Below, in pieces: positions 43,156 through 51,022 of a stretch of DNA of 64,000 nt. The first letter of the stretch is position 1; every line of letters starts with the position of its first letter. Under the pieces are notes generated by a model. The model was not told where the DNA came from and did not search any database. It saw only the letters and a program-made list of their open reading frames with translations. The position numbers and the translations under genes are program-made. The DNA comes from Dechloromonas hankyongensis (lineage in GTDB: Bacteria > Pseudomonadota > Gammaproteobacteria > Burkholderiales > Rhodocyclaceae), in assembly GCF_022012295.1 (NCBI RefSeq), contig NZ_JAKLTN010000002.1:248001-312000 (forward strand), given 5' to 3'.

Positions 43156-44258
43156 GGTTTCTCCCCCGTTTTCAACGGAAAGCTGGCAACAATCCGCGTT
43201 CCGTTGCTGCCATCGATCACGATATCACCTCCCAGCATGGCCGCCCGTTCGCGCATGCCGAGCAGGCCGAATCCCTGTTGCGGTTCGCTGTCCGGAAAAC
43301 CGACGCCGTTGTCGCTAAAGTGCACCACGATCCGCCCGTCCTCTTCGCGCAAGCCGATATCCACCCGGGTCGCCGAGGCATGGCGGGTAACGTTGGTCAG
43401 CGCCTCCTGGATCAGGCGGAAGACGGTGATAGCCAGCCCTTGGTCAAGATCGAACTCGTCGCGGTCCACGTCCAGATGGCATTCGATACCGCTGCGTTCG
43501 GTGAATTGATCGACCAGATGCTCGATGGCGGCAGCCAGGCCCAGCACGTCGAGCATGCCGGGACGCAATCCTTCGGAAATGCGGCGCAAGGCATCGATGG
43601 TCCGTTCGATCAGGGCGTGCGCCGTCTCGGCGCGGGCATGAAGGGGCGGGCTCGATTCGGCACACTGCCGCTTGATCCAGCCGAGGTCGATGCGCAGCGC
43701 AGTGAGGGCCTGGCCCAATTCGTCGTGCAGTTCCCGCGCAATGGTGGTGCGCTCCTCTTCGCGGATGGTTTGCAGGTGACCGGCCAGTTCGTGCAGGCGG
43801 GCCTGCGAGCGGTGCAGTTGTTCGGTCCGCTCGGCGACGCGCTCTTCTAGCCGGGTCTGCAGGCGGCGCAACTCGATATGGGTGCGTACCCGCGCCAGCA
43901 CTTCTTCCGGCTGGAAAGGCTTGCCGATGTAATCGACGGCACCGAGCGCGAAGCCGCGGACCTTGTCTTCAGTTTCACGCAGGGCGGACAGGAAGATCAC
44001 CGGGATGTCGTGGGTTGCCGGTTCGGCCTTGAGCCGGCGACACAGTTCGTAGCCGTCCATGCCCGGCATGCGGACGTCGAGGAGGATTAATTCGGGAGCC
44101 TTGGCCAGTGCCGAGTGCAGGGCCATCCGGGCATCCTGGGCGGCACGCACAGCGTAGCCGGCCTTGGCCAGCAGGTCAGCGAGCAGGTCGAGCGAGGCGA
44201 CCGTATCGTCAACGATCAGGATTTCCGGGCGTCCGGTGGTGGCGGTCTGCGCAGTCAT
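43152..44258 (-). CDS. histidine kinase with N-terminal receiver domain (HisKA_3 type)
   Basis: Soluble 368-aa kinase. It begins with a receiver (ILIVDDTVASLDLL; phospho-Asp in LLDVRMPGMDGYE about residue 64; Lys in VDYIGKPFQ) joined by a coiled coil to a NarX/DegS-type core: REEERTTIARELHDELGQALTALRIDLG (phospho-His about residue 190) and an HATPase ending GVGFPDSEPQQGFGLLGMRERA. It overlaps neighbours on both sides (ATGA). It probably receives phosphate or signals through its receiver from the hybrid kinase upstream and feeds the NarL-type regulator. There are no membrane helices. Confidence 0.88.
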   Translation of the reverse strand: MTAQTATTGRPEILIVDDTVASLDLLADLLAKAGYAVRAAQDARMALHSALAKAPELILLDVRMPGMDGYELCRRLKAEPATHDIPVIFLSALRETEDKVRGFALGAVDYIGKPFQPEEVLARVRTHIELRRLQTRLEERVAERTEQLHRSQARLHELAGHLQTIREEERTTIARELHDELGQALTALRIDLGWIKRQCAESSPPLHARAETAHALIERTIDALRRISEGLRPGMLDVLGLAAAIEHLVDQFTERSGIECHLDVDRDEFDLDQGLAITVFRLIQEALTNVTRHASATRVDIGLREEDGRIVVHFSDNGVGFPDSEPQQGFGLLGMRERAAMLGGDIVIDGSNGTRIVASFPLKTGEKP

Positions 44259-46837
44259 GATTCCTTGTCCATAATGCCGAGTAATTCCCACAGCGCCGGA
44301 TAGCGCCGGCGATTGGAAATGTCGCTCAGCGCGGCGGCCAGTTCGGGAGCCACCTCGGCAACGCGGGCGACAGCGGCCGTGATTTCGTCGGGGTTGAGGG
44401 AAATGGCAGCCTGGACGAGCTGGGTGCGCAGGGCGTCGGGCAGGCTCGTCAAGGCATCGGCGTCCGGTACGGGCGGCGGGGAGGGCGGCCGCGTCGGCTG
44501 ACTGCGCTGGAAGGTGAGGCCCAGTTGATGCTCGATGATGTGGAACAGGCCGGCGTTTTCAAACGGCTTGCTGAGAAAATCATCGGCGCCGGCGGCCAGC
44601 GACTGGGCGCGGGTTTCGGCCATGGCGTTGGCGGTCAGCATGACGACGCGCGGGCGGGGCTCCGGCAGGTTTCGGATCAGGTCCAAGCCTTGGCCGTCGG
44701 GCAGGAACCAGTCGAGCAGGATGAGGTCGGGCAGGGTGTCGGCAATGGATCGGCGCGCCTCTACTAGGTTGCTCGCCTCGGCTACAGCAAAGCCGAGCGG
44801 TTCGAGCAGCGAACGCACGAGCAGCCGGGATTCCAGCCCGTCATCCACGATCAGGATCCGCTTGCCGCGTTCGCCCGGGGGCAGACGCAGTATGTCGGGA
44901 TGCGGGCGTTGCGGCGGCGCCATGTCGGCCACGGCGGCGACGATGGTGAAATGGAAATACGATCCCTTGCCCGGCACCGAATCGACGGCCAGTTCGCCGC
45001 CCAGCATCTGCACATAGCGCCGGCTGATGCTCAGGCCGAGGCCGGTGCCGCCCTGATGGGCCGAGCCGACCTGTTCAAAGGAGGAAAAAATGCGCTGGCA
45101 GTCTTCCGGCGAGATGCCGATGCCGGTGTCGCGCACGCCGAATTCCAGGCGAATCTGCCCGGCGTCGATCGGCATGGCGCGCGCCGAGACGATGACTTGG
45201 CCGGCCGGGGTGAATTTTAGCGCATTGGACAGCAGGTTGAGCAGGATCTGGCGCAGCATGCCGGGATCGACCACGGCCGGCGTCAGACGGTCGGTTTCAA
45301 GCGCCAGATACAGCCCGAGCTGTTCGGCGCGCAGGCGCATCATGTCGACCACCTGTTCGAGCAGATGCTGGAGATCGACTTCTTCCGGGCTGACCTGCAT
45401 TTTTCCGGATTCGATCTTGGACAGTTCGAGGATATCGTTGATCAGCGTCAGCAGGTGGTGCCCCGAATGGTTGATGATCTCCAAGCGGCGCTGCTGGGCG
45501 GTCGACAGCGACGGGTCGTTCTCCATCAACTGGGAAAAACCGATGACCGCATTGAGCGGGGTGCGCAGTTCGTGGCTCATATTGGCCAGGAACAGCGATT
45601 TGCTGCGGTTGGCGGCTTCGGCCTGGTCGCGCGCGATGGTCAGTTCCTCGGTACGCTGGCGAACCAGCTCTTCCAAGTGCTCGCGATGGCGGGCCAGCTC
45701 GTTTTCGTTCTTTTTCCGTTCGGTAATGTCGGAGAAGATCGAGATGTAGCGGCGTATCTTGCCGTTGGGGCCGCGCAGGGCCTGCATTGAAATTTCTTCC
45801 GGGAAGATTTCGCCATTCTTGCGCCGGTTCCATATTTCGCCGCGCCAATGCCCGGTTGCGCTGAGTTGTCCCCACAGCGCTGCGTAGAAATCCCGGTCAT
45901 GGAGCCCGGACTTCAGCATGCGGGGATTGCTACCGATCACTTCGTCGCGCGAGTAGCCGGAAATGCGGCAGAAGGCGTCGTTGACCCACAGGATGGTGGC
46001 GTCGGCATCGGTGATCACTGCACCTTCGGCCATGGCAGCGAAAGCGGTTTCGTTTTCCCGGCGCGCCAGGTCGACGCGCTGCAGGTCGGCGGCGCGGCGG
46101 CGGGAGATGTAATGCAGCAGCAGGATGGTGGCGATGCCGAGCAGCCAGATGCCGCTATGCCATAGCCGGATGGCACGCCAGGTTGGTTCCTGTGCCGAGC
46201 GATAGGTGTTCAGGTCGATGGTGACCGAGGCGCCGCCGCGCAGTCCGCCGACCGGGATCAGCGTGTCGCGATGGCATTCCAGACATTCGGCTTCCATCTT
46301 CATCGGGATCATTGCCCGCATCAGGCCATGCCCGCCTTTTTTCGGCAGGTTTTCGGTGACCATCTTGGCACCGCGGTTCAAAGCTTCCAGAGCCTGTTTT
46401 TCCCACTCATCCGGCGCGTTCTGGATATTGCGCAGCTGATTCGAGGTCAGGCGCTCCTTCGAACCGGTCTCGGCATTGGCATTGGTCTGGCCCTGAATGG
46501 CGAGCAGCAGATGGATGGGGGTAACCGAGACCAGGCGCAGCTGTTCGCCGTTGCCGCGGAGGGCAGTGAGCCGTTCTTCTTCGTCCAGCGAATTGATGGG
46601 CGGTACCCGTTCTTCACGGATGAACACACCTTCGACGCTCGACGCCCATTTGCGGATGGCCATATCCTTTTTCAGGTTGGCGACGGCATCGATGCGTGCC
46701 AGTTCCGCTGCGGCGCGATTGAGCTGCTCGCGCTGGGCGAGGGCGGAGAGCAGGACGAGGATGCTCCACACGGCGATGGCCAGCAGCGTGCCGGCCAGGC
46801 CAGCCAGGGGGAGCGGTTGTTTGTCGCCAGTTGGCAT
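44255..46837 (-). CDS. hybrid sensor kinase with Tll0287-like CXXCH sensor domain
   Basis: Membrane hybrid kinase of 860 aa. The order is a transmembrane helix (about 11-33), a periplasmic Tll0287-like (DUF3365) sensor with a c-type haem motif CLECH (about 185-189), a second helix (about 228-246), PAS (about 265-380; VNDAFCRISGYSRDEVIG), and HisKA (NMSHELRTPLNAVIGF, about 425). HATPase follows (RDTGIGI, GGTGLGLSI), then a receiver (ILIVDDGLESRLL; Asp in LLDWFLPDGQG) and a short C-terminal helical tail. The ATG at 46837 is preferred to a TTG at 46855, which falls in the terminator of nosZ copy 2. If haem is attached, it could sense NO, O2 or redox state for nosZ control (inference). Confidence 0.88.
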   Translation of the reverse strand: MPTGDKQPLPLAGLAGTLLAIAVWSILVLLSALAQREQLNRAAAELARIDAVANLKKDMAIRKWASSVEGVFIREERVPPINSLDEEERLTALRGNGEQLRLVSVTPIHLLLAIQGQTNANAETGSKERLTSNQLRNIQNAPDEWEKQALEALNRGAKMVTENLPKKGGHGLMRAMIPMKMEAECLECHRDTLIPVGGLRGGASVTIDLNTYRSAQEPTWRAIRLWHSGIWLLGIATILLLHYISRRRAADLQRVDLARRENETAFAAMAEGAVITDADATILWVNDAFCRISGYSRDEVIGSNPRMLKSGLHDRDFYAALWGQLSATGHWRGEIWNRRKNGEIFPEEISMQALRGPNGKIRRYISIFSDITERKKNENELARHREHLEELVRQRTEELTIARDQAEAANRSKSLFLANMSHELRTPLNAVIGFSQLMENDPSLSTAQQRRLEIINHSGHHLLTLINDILELSKIESGKMQVSPEEVDLQHLLEQVVDMMRLRAEQLGLYLALETDRLTPAVVDPGMLRQILLNLLSNALKFTPAGQVIVSARAMPIDAGQIRLEFGVRDTGIGISPEDCQRIFSSFEQVGSAHQGGTGLGLSISRRYVQMLGGELAVDSVPGKGSYFHFTIVAAVADMAPPQRPHPDILRLPPGERGKRILIVDDGLESRLLVRSLLEPLGFAVAEASNLVEARRSIADTLPDLILLDWFLPDGQGLDLIRNLPEPRPRVVMLTANAMAETRAQSLAAGADDFLSKPFENAGLFHIIEHQLGLTFQRSQPTRPPSPPPVPDADALTSLPDALRTQLVQAAISLNPDEITAAVARVAEVAPELAAALSDISNRRRYPALWELLGIMDKES

Positions 46838-46853
46838 GACGGGGATTGCGATC

Positions 46854-46884
46854 AAAAAAAGAGGGGCAGATTACTCTGCCCCTC
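46854..46884 (-). terminator. intrinsic terminator of nosZ copy 2
   Basis: Perfect 9-bp stem GAGGGGCAG/CTGCCCCTC, loop of six, followed on the minus strand by seven T (46860-46854). It separates nosZ copy 2 from the sensor-kinase operon. Confidence 0.9.
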
Positions 46885-46907
46885 CTGTTGCCTAGGGTCA
46901 ATACTGC

Positions 46908-49190
46908 TTACTTGACCTTTTTGGCGCCGTTCTGCTCGAGGTAGGTCTTGGCACGGAGACCGATGTCGGCGGCCTTGACCTGGTACTGCCAGACTTGCTC
47001 AGCCCAGAGGTTGGCTTGGTCCCAATCCTTCTTGGCGGCAGCGGCTTCGTGCTTGGCCTTGGCATCCTTCATCTTGCCCAGCTGGTCGGTTGCATCCTCG
47101 ACCATGGCGACGACATCCGGGAAGTCCTTGTAATTCACGCTGGTGATGTAACCGACCACGGAATCGATGACGGCCTGGGTGTCAGCAACCTTCTTCACCG
47201 TCGCCTTATAGTCGGCTTCGGTATAGCTGGCCTTGGCTTCGGTGGTCTTGGTCGGCTTCCAGCCCTTCGGCTTGACCAGCAGGTAACCCTGCATTTCCAG
47301 GTGCAGCGCCGAGCAGAATTCCGTGCAGTAGTACGGATAGACGCCTTCCTTGTCAGCCTTGAACTTGACGGTGACCGTCTTGCCCGGTTCAACCGAGGCG
47401 TGGACGTTGTAGGTCGACACCGTGAAGCCGTGGGTCTCGTCCTGGGCGCGTTCGAGGTTGGTCAGGTGGATGGTGACTTCGTCGCCCACTTCAGCCTCGA
47501 TGGTTTCCGGCGTGATGTGCGAACGGATCAGCGTACCCTTGACCTCGATCTTGTTGCCCTTCTTGGTCGTCGTTTCCTCGCCGGCGCGGACCATGCCCGG
47601 GTGCGGCTTGTCGGTACGCGAATCGGTACCCACCTTGTAACGGACGCCCGGCTTCAGCTTGTCGGCCGAGATGGCGACGGCGTAGTGCGGCTCGCCCAGC
47701 GGCAGCGGCATGTCGTACAACAATTGCATCTTGTCGTTCGAAATGTCGATCAGCTGGTGGTTCTGCGGGTGCAGCGGGCCAACCGGCACGAAACGGTCGA
47801 TCGCCAGCTTGTTCAGGGCGACCAGGTAACGGCCCTTCGGATCGGCGGAGTCACCTTCCATGGTCATCAGGTGACCGATGTTGTAGTGCACCGAGATCTT
47901 GTCGAGAACCTTGCCTTCGCAGTGGTTCCACTTCACGACCTGCGAATCGACATACAGCGAGGTGTAGGCGATACAGGGCTTGGAGTCGTACTGGGTATGC
48001 AAGGGGCCGAGGCCGAGCTGGACCTGGGTGTGCAGCGCATCCTTCATGCCGATGACCGGAATGCCGTACGGATCCTTGGACTCGAACTTGCCGGCCTTGA
48101 TGGCGGCCTGGATCTTCTCGAAGGAGAACACGGACACGTGGGTGTCGAGCTTGCCGGAGACGGTCAGGAACTTACCGTCCGGGGTCACGTCGACGCCGTG
48201 CGGCGACTTCGGTTCCGGCACCAGGAAGAGGATGCCTTCCTTGACGGAGACGTCGATCGGCAGCACCTTGTGGCCGTTGATGACCTTGGCCTTGCCGGCG
48301 GCAACCAGTTCGGCAGCCTTCTTCCAGTTGATCACGTGCAGATAGTCGGTGTCCTTGGCGGAGCAGCCGGCTTCATACGGCGGACGGCCCTTTTCGATAC
48401 CGCCGACGTAACGCTCGGAACAGAAGGAGTTGGTGAACGACCAGCCTTCGGACGGACCCTTGCCGGCGTCGGACAAGTCCTGCGAGTAAGGCGGCAGTTC
48501 GAGGGAGAAGGATTCCTTCGGATCGATGCGGCCTTCCTTGCGGTCGAACTTCCAGTAGGTCACGCCACCGCGATACTTCTCGTTGAATTCTTCGAGCGGA
48601 TAGAACTTCTTGTTTTCCAGCGGCGAGGCGTACTGGGCGGCTTCGATGACGTACTCGGTGTTCGGCGTCACGAAGGCGCCACCGTGTTCGGACTTGTAGA
48701 TCGGGTTGACCACGATCTGCTTGGTTTCGAAGTCACGCAGGTCGATCACGGCCAGACGCGGATTGGCCTTATCGTTGATGAACAGGAACTGACCGTCGTA
48801 CTTGCCCTGGGTTTCGGAAATCGCCGGGTGGTGCGTGTCGCCCCAGGTGATGGTCTTGCCATCGATAGCGCCCTGGTTCAGCACGGCCTTGGAGTTTTCG
48901 TCGAAGCCGTAGCCCTGCCACGGTTCCGGCGTGAACACGCCGATGTACTTCAGGATGCGCATGGACGGAATGCCATACACGATCACCTGGCCGGACTGAC
49001 CGCCCGAACTGAAGACGACGAATTCGTCACGCTTGCCGGTCGGAACGTAGGTCTTGGACGCAGCCAGCAGATCCTGCTGGCTCAGGCCACGACGCTTCAT
49101 CACGTCCTGCAGCGACTCGGCGGACCACACCGTGGCGGCGAAACTCGCTGCCAGAACCAGTGCGGTGGTTTTCACTGCAAATTTACTCAT
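46908..49190 (-). CDS. nosZ: clade II (Sec-type) nitrous oxide reductase, copy 2
   Basis: Encodes the same 760-aa protein as the copy at 40063, including the Sec signal peptide, CuZ histidine motifs, CTEFCSALHLEM CuA motif and haem-free C-terminal tail. The ATG at 49188-49190 is chosen on the signal peptide; the open frame to 49766 runs antisense through the divergent gene and is not real. Unlike copy 1 it has its own strong terminator and is not followed by nos genes. Upstream DNA differs from copy 1 beyond 49237 and holds two RegA-like sites and an FNR-like dyad. Confidence 0.95.
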   Translation of the reverse strand: MSKFAVKTTALVLAASFAATVWSAESLQDVMKRRGLSQQDLLAASKTYVPTGKRDEFVVFSSGGQSGQVIVYGIPSMRILKYIGVFTPEPWQGYGFDENSKAVLNQGAIDGKTITWGDTHHPAISETQGKYDGQFLFINDKANPRLAVIDLRDFETKQIVVNPIYKSEHGGAFVTPNTEYVIEAAQYASPLENKKFYPLEEFNEKYRGGVTYWKFDRKEGRIDPKESFSLELPPYSQDLSDAGKGPSEGWSFTNSFCSERYVGGIEKGRPPYEAGCSAKDTDYLHVINWKKAAELVAAGKAKVINGHKVLPIDVSVKEGILFLVPEPKSPHGVDVTPDGKFLTVSGKLDTHVSVFSFEKIQAAIKAGKFESKDPYGIPVIGMKDALHTQVQLGLGPLHTQYDSKPCIAYTSLYVDSQVVKWNHCEGKVLDKISVHYNIGHLMTMEGDSADPKGRYLVALNKLAIDRFVPVGPLHPQNHQLIDISNDKMQLLYDMPLPLGEPHYAVAISADKLKPGVRYKVGTDSRTDKPHPGMVRAGEETTTKKGNKIEVKGTLIRSHITPETIEAEVGDEVTIHLTNLERAQDETHGFTVSTYNVHASVEPGKTVTVKFKADKEGVYPYYCTEFCSALHLEMQGYLLVKPKGWKPTKTTEAKASYTEADYKATVKKVADTQAVIDSVVGYITSVNYKDFPDVVAMVEDATDQLGKMKDAKAKHEAAAAKKDWDQANLWAEQVWQYQVKAADIGLRAKTYLEQNGAKKVK

Positions 49191-49208
49191 CTGATTTCTC
49201 CCAAAACA

Positions 49209-49224
49209 AGAAGTCACAACTTCT
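49209..49224. repeat. dyad AGAAGT-N4-ACTTCT in the nosZ leader (copy 2)
   Basis: Same perfect inverted repeat as at 42364-42379, 18 bp upstream of the start codon. Confidence 0.55.
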
Positions 49225-49243
49225 ATTTCCCCCATCGGCGCCT

Positions 49244-49275
49244 GCGGCAAAAAACCGCTGCGACAATTTGCCGCA
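49244..49275 (-). promoter_or_regulatory. two RegA/PrrA-type sites upstream of nosZ copy 2
   Basis: A full site TGCGACAATTTGCCGCA (49259-49275) and, next to it, a degenerate GCGGC-N5-ACCGC (49244-49258). Copy 1 has only the full site. The region is shared with the divergent copper-chaperone genes. Confidence 0.55.
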
Positions 49276-49304
49276 CACTCTATGCCTCGCAGTACGTGAA
49301 AGAA

Positions 49305-49318
49305 TTGATGTTTGTTAA
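49305..49318. promoter_or_regulatory. FNR-like dyad between nosZ copy 2 and the copper-chaperone genes
   Basis: TTGATGTTTGTTAA fits TTGAT-N4-ATCAA at 8 of 10 positions. For nosZ a -41.5 placement puts TAGAGT at the -10 (49282-49277). For the divergent gene TATAAG (49333-49338) is near but about 8 bp too close. Confidence 0.35.
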
Positions 49319-49382
49319 ATTCATGCCGGGGATATAAGCGAAAATGCACTGTCCCCAACGGTTTCATGTTTAGAAGTGCCCC

Positions 49383-49853
49383 GTGAACAAGAAGATATTG
49401 ATTGATTTGATTGGCATCGAGTTGATAGCCCTGGTTGTCGTCATCGGCTACAAGCTGTCGCCGATGCTGTTGCCGAAGGCCGACGTCACCGTGTTTCCCG
49501 ACCCTGCCTGCAATCTGCAGAAGCAGGCCTGTGCTGTGACGCTGCCCTCTGGCGGTCAGGTCGAGTTGTCGATGGGCGGCAAACCGATTCCGCTGGTCAA
49601 GCCGTTCGAAGTCCAGGTGATGACCCATGCCATGTCGCCGAGCCGCGTCGAGGTCGACTTCACCGGCATCGACATGAACATGGGCCTGAACCGTCCGGAA
49701 CTCGCCAAGCGCGGCGACGGACGCTTCAGCGGCGAGGCGACGCTGCCGGTGTGCATTACCGGACACATGGAGTGGCAGGCAACCGTGTTGATCGAGGCCG
49801 GCAACGAGCGAATTGCCGTACCTTATCGCTTTACTTCGGGAGGGCAGGAGTGA
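49383..49853 (+). CDS. membrane-anchored periplasmic protein next to SCO1 (unknown)
   Basis: A 156-aa protein I cannot assign to a named family. It has one N-terminal helix (about 6-29, ILIDLIGIELIALVVVIGYKL) and a periplasmic domain of beta character. The domain has a Cys pair (PACNLQKQAC), several Met and a late CITGHMEW, so copper binding is possible. The start is GTG at 49383. It overlaps the SCO1 gene start (TGATG), so the two are co-translated. The context (divergent nosZ, SCO1, PCuAC) suggests a part in copper delivery, inferred only from position. Confidence 0.75.
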   Translation: MNKKILIDLIGIELIALVVVIGYKLSPMLLPKADVTVFPDPACNLQKQACAVTLPSGGQVELSMGGKPIPLVKPFEVQVMTHAMSPSRVEVDFTGIDMNMGLNRPELAKRGDGRFSGEATLPVCITGHMEWQATVLIEAGNERIAVPYRFTSGGQE

Positions 49854-50455
49854 TGTCTGAACGTTTGCTGGGCCTTGCCGCCCTTGTGCTTGCCATCGCG
49901 ATTGCCGGCGTCGCTGCCCTGTGGCATCCGGAAATGCCGGAGCGGCCGCTTCCCCGGGCGCCCATCGTGGCGGGCGGCGATTTCACGCTGCAGTCGACGG
50001 GCGGTCCGGTTTCGCTGCATGACTATCGCGGGAAATTGGTGCTGATCTATTTTGGTTACACTTTTTGCCCGGATGTTTGTCCGACTTCATTGGCAGCCAC
50101 GGCAGAGGGTCTCAAGCAACTGACTCCCGACGAGTTGGCCAAGGTGGCGATGATTTTCATCTCGGTCGATCCGAAGCGCGATACGCCGGCCCGATTGAAG
50201 GAGTATGCCGAGTTCTTCCATCCGGCCATCGTCGGCGTGACCGGGAGCGCCGAAACGATTGCCGAGATCGCTAAGCGCTATGGCGTCTTCTATGCCGAGC
50301 AGAAGGTCGACACGGCGGGCGGCGGGTATGTCGTCGATCATTCGTCGGACACCTTCATCGTCGGCCCCGACGGCAAGGTGGTCGCCAAGATCGCCCATGC
50401 CACGCCGCCGGACCAGGTGGCCCTTGCCGTCCGCAAATATTTGACTCAACCGTGA
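49853..50455 (+). CDS. SCO1/SenC/PrrC copper chaperone
   Basis: Membrane-anchored thioredoxin-fold protein of 200 aa that metallates CuA sites. It has an N-terminal helix (about 4-23), the copper-binding CPDVCP motif (about residues 72-77) inside FGYTFCPDVCPTSLAA, and the conserved distal His in VDHSSDTFIVGPDG (about 163). The ATG at 49853 overlaps the previous stop. SCO homologues (SenC/PrrC) lie beside regA/regB in other Proteobacteria, as here. NosZ also has a CuA site, so NosZ copper loading is a reasonable second role besides cytochrome oxidase. Confidence 0.9.
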   Translation: MSERLLGLAALVLAIAIAGVAALWHPEMPERPLPRAPIVAGGDFTLQSTGGPVSLHDYRGKLVLIYFGYTFCPDVCPTSLAATAEGLKQLTPDELAKVAMIFISVDPKRDTPARLKEYAEFFHPAIVGVTGSAETIAEIAKRYGVFYAEQKVDTAGGGYVVDHSSDTFIVGPDGKVVAKIAHATPPDQVALAVRKYLTQP

Positions 50456-50469
50456 AGGAGCATCAGTTC

Positions 50470-50934
50470 ATGAAACAACTTTCCCTGCTGGCGGCCGGCC
50501 TCGTTTTTTCGGCCGCGGTTTTTGCCGGCGCCGCCGACAATGTCGCCGTCCAGGACCCCTATGTCCGCCTGGCGCCGCCTAATGCCCCGGCCACCGGAGC
50601 CTTCATGGTGATCAAGAACAACGGCGACAAGGACGTGAAGGTGCTCAAGGCCGACAATCCCGCATCCAAGGTCACCGAACTGCATACCCATCTGAACGAG
50701 GGCGGGGTGATGAAAATGCGTCCGGTGCCGGCCGTCGATATTAAGGCCAAGGGGGAAGCCGTGCTCAAGCCCGGTGGCCTGCACATCATGATGATCGACC
50801 TCAAGGCGCCGATGAAGGAAGGTGACGTCGTGCCGATCACCCTGACTTTCGACGACGGCAGCACCAAGACGGTCGATGCCAAGGTGGTGCGTCCGATGGC
50901 GGCGGGCATGCCGATGTCGGACCACAAACACTAA
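50470..50934 (+). CDS. PCu(A)C periplasmic copper chaperone
   Basis: A 154-aa periplasmic Cu(I) chaperone. It has a Sec signal peptide (about 1-21, ending VFAGA) and the PCuAC signature with His and Met ligands: ELHTHLNEGGVMKMRPV (about 68-84) and GGLHIMMIDL (about 105-114). A Met/His-rich tail (MPMSDHKH) follows. The ATG at 50470 follows AAGGAG. It is separated by 14 bp from the SCO1 gene, its known functional partner in CuA assembly, and is followed by a terminator. Confidence 0.9.
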   Translation: MKQLSLLAAGLVFSAAVFAGAADNVAVQDPYVRLAPPNAPATGAFMVIKNNGDKDVKVLKADNPASKVTELHTHLNEGGVMKMRPVPAVDIKAKGEAVLKPGGLHIMMIDLKAPMKEGDVVPITLTFDDGSTKTVDAKVVRPMAAGMPMSDHKH

Positions 50935-50952
50935 GCCGTTACACCGCGGTTT

Positions 50953-50990
50953 GGCCGTCGCGTACCGGGTGCGCGGCGGCCTTTGTCTTT
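50953..50990 (+). terminator. intrinsic terminator after PCuAC
   Basis: Ten-pair stem GGCCGTCGCG/CGCGGCGGCC (one G-U) followed by TTTGTCTTTT. Confidence 0.8.
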
Positions 50991-51022
50991 TGGAGAGTGA
51001 CGCGTGGACTGCTCTCGGCAGC

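Larger units (their letters stand above)
46908..49237 (-). repeat. 2.33-kb direct repeat, nosZ copy 2
   Basis: Partner of 40063-42392. The two copies bracket the three-gene two-component system (42499-46837). A crossover between them would delete or duplicate that system and one nosZ. Confidence 0.93.

Noticed and set aside
40063..49237. nosZ duplication as a transposon-borne or IS-flanked element
   Set aside because: No transposase, terminal inverted repeats or target duplications were seen at either boundary; simple duplication or gene conversion fits better.
49191..49766. N-terminal extension of nosZ copy 2
   Set aside because: Lies upstream of a clear signal peptide and antisense to the copper-chaperone genes; copy 1 lacks the same extension.
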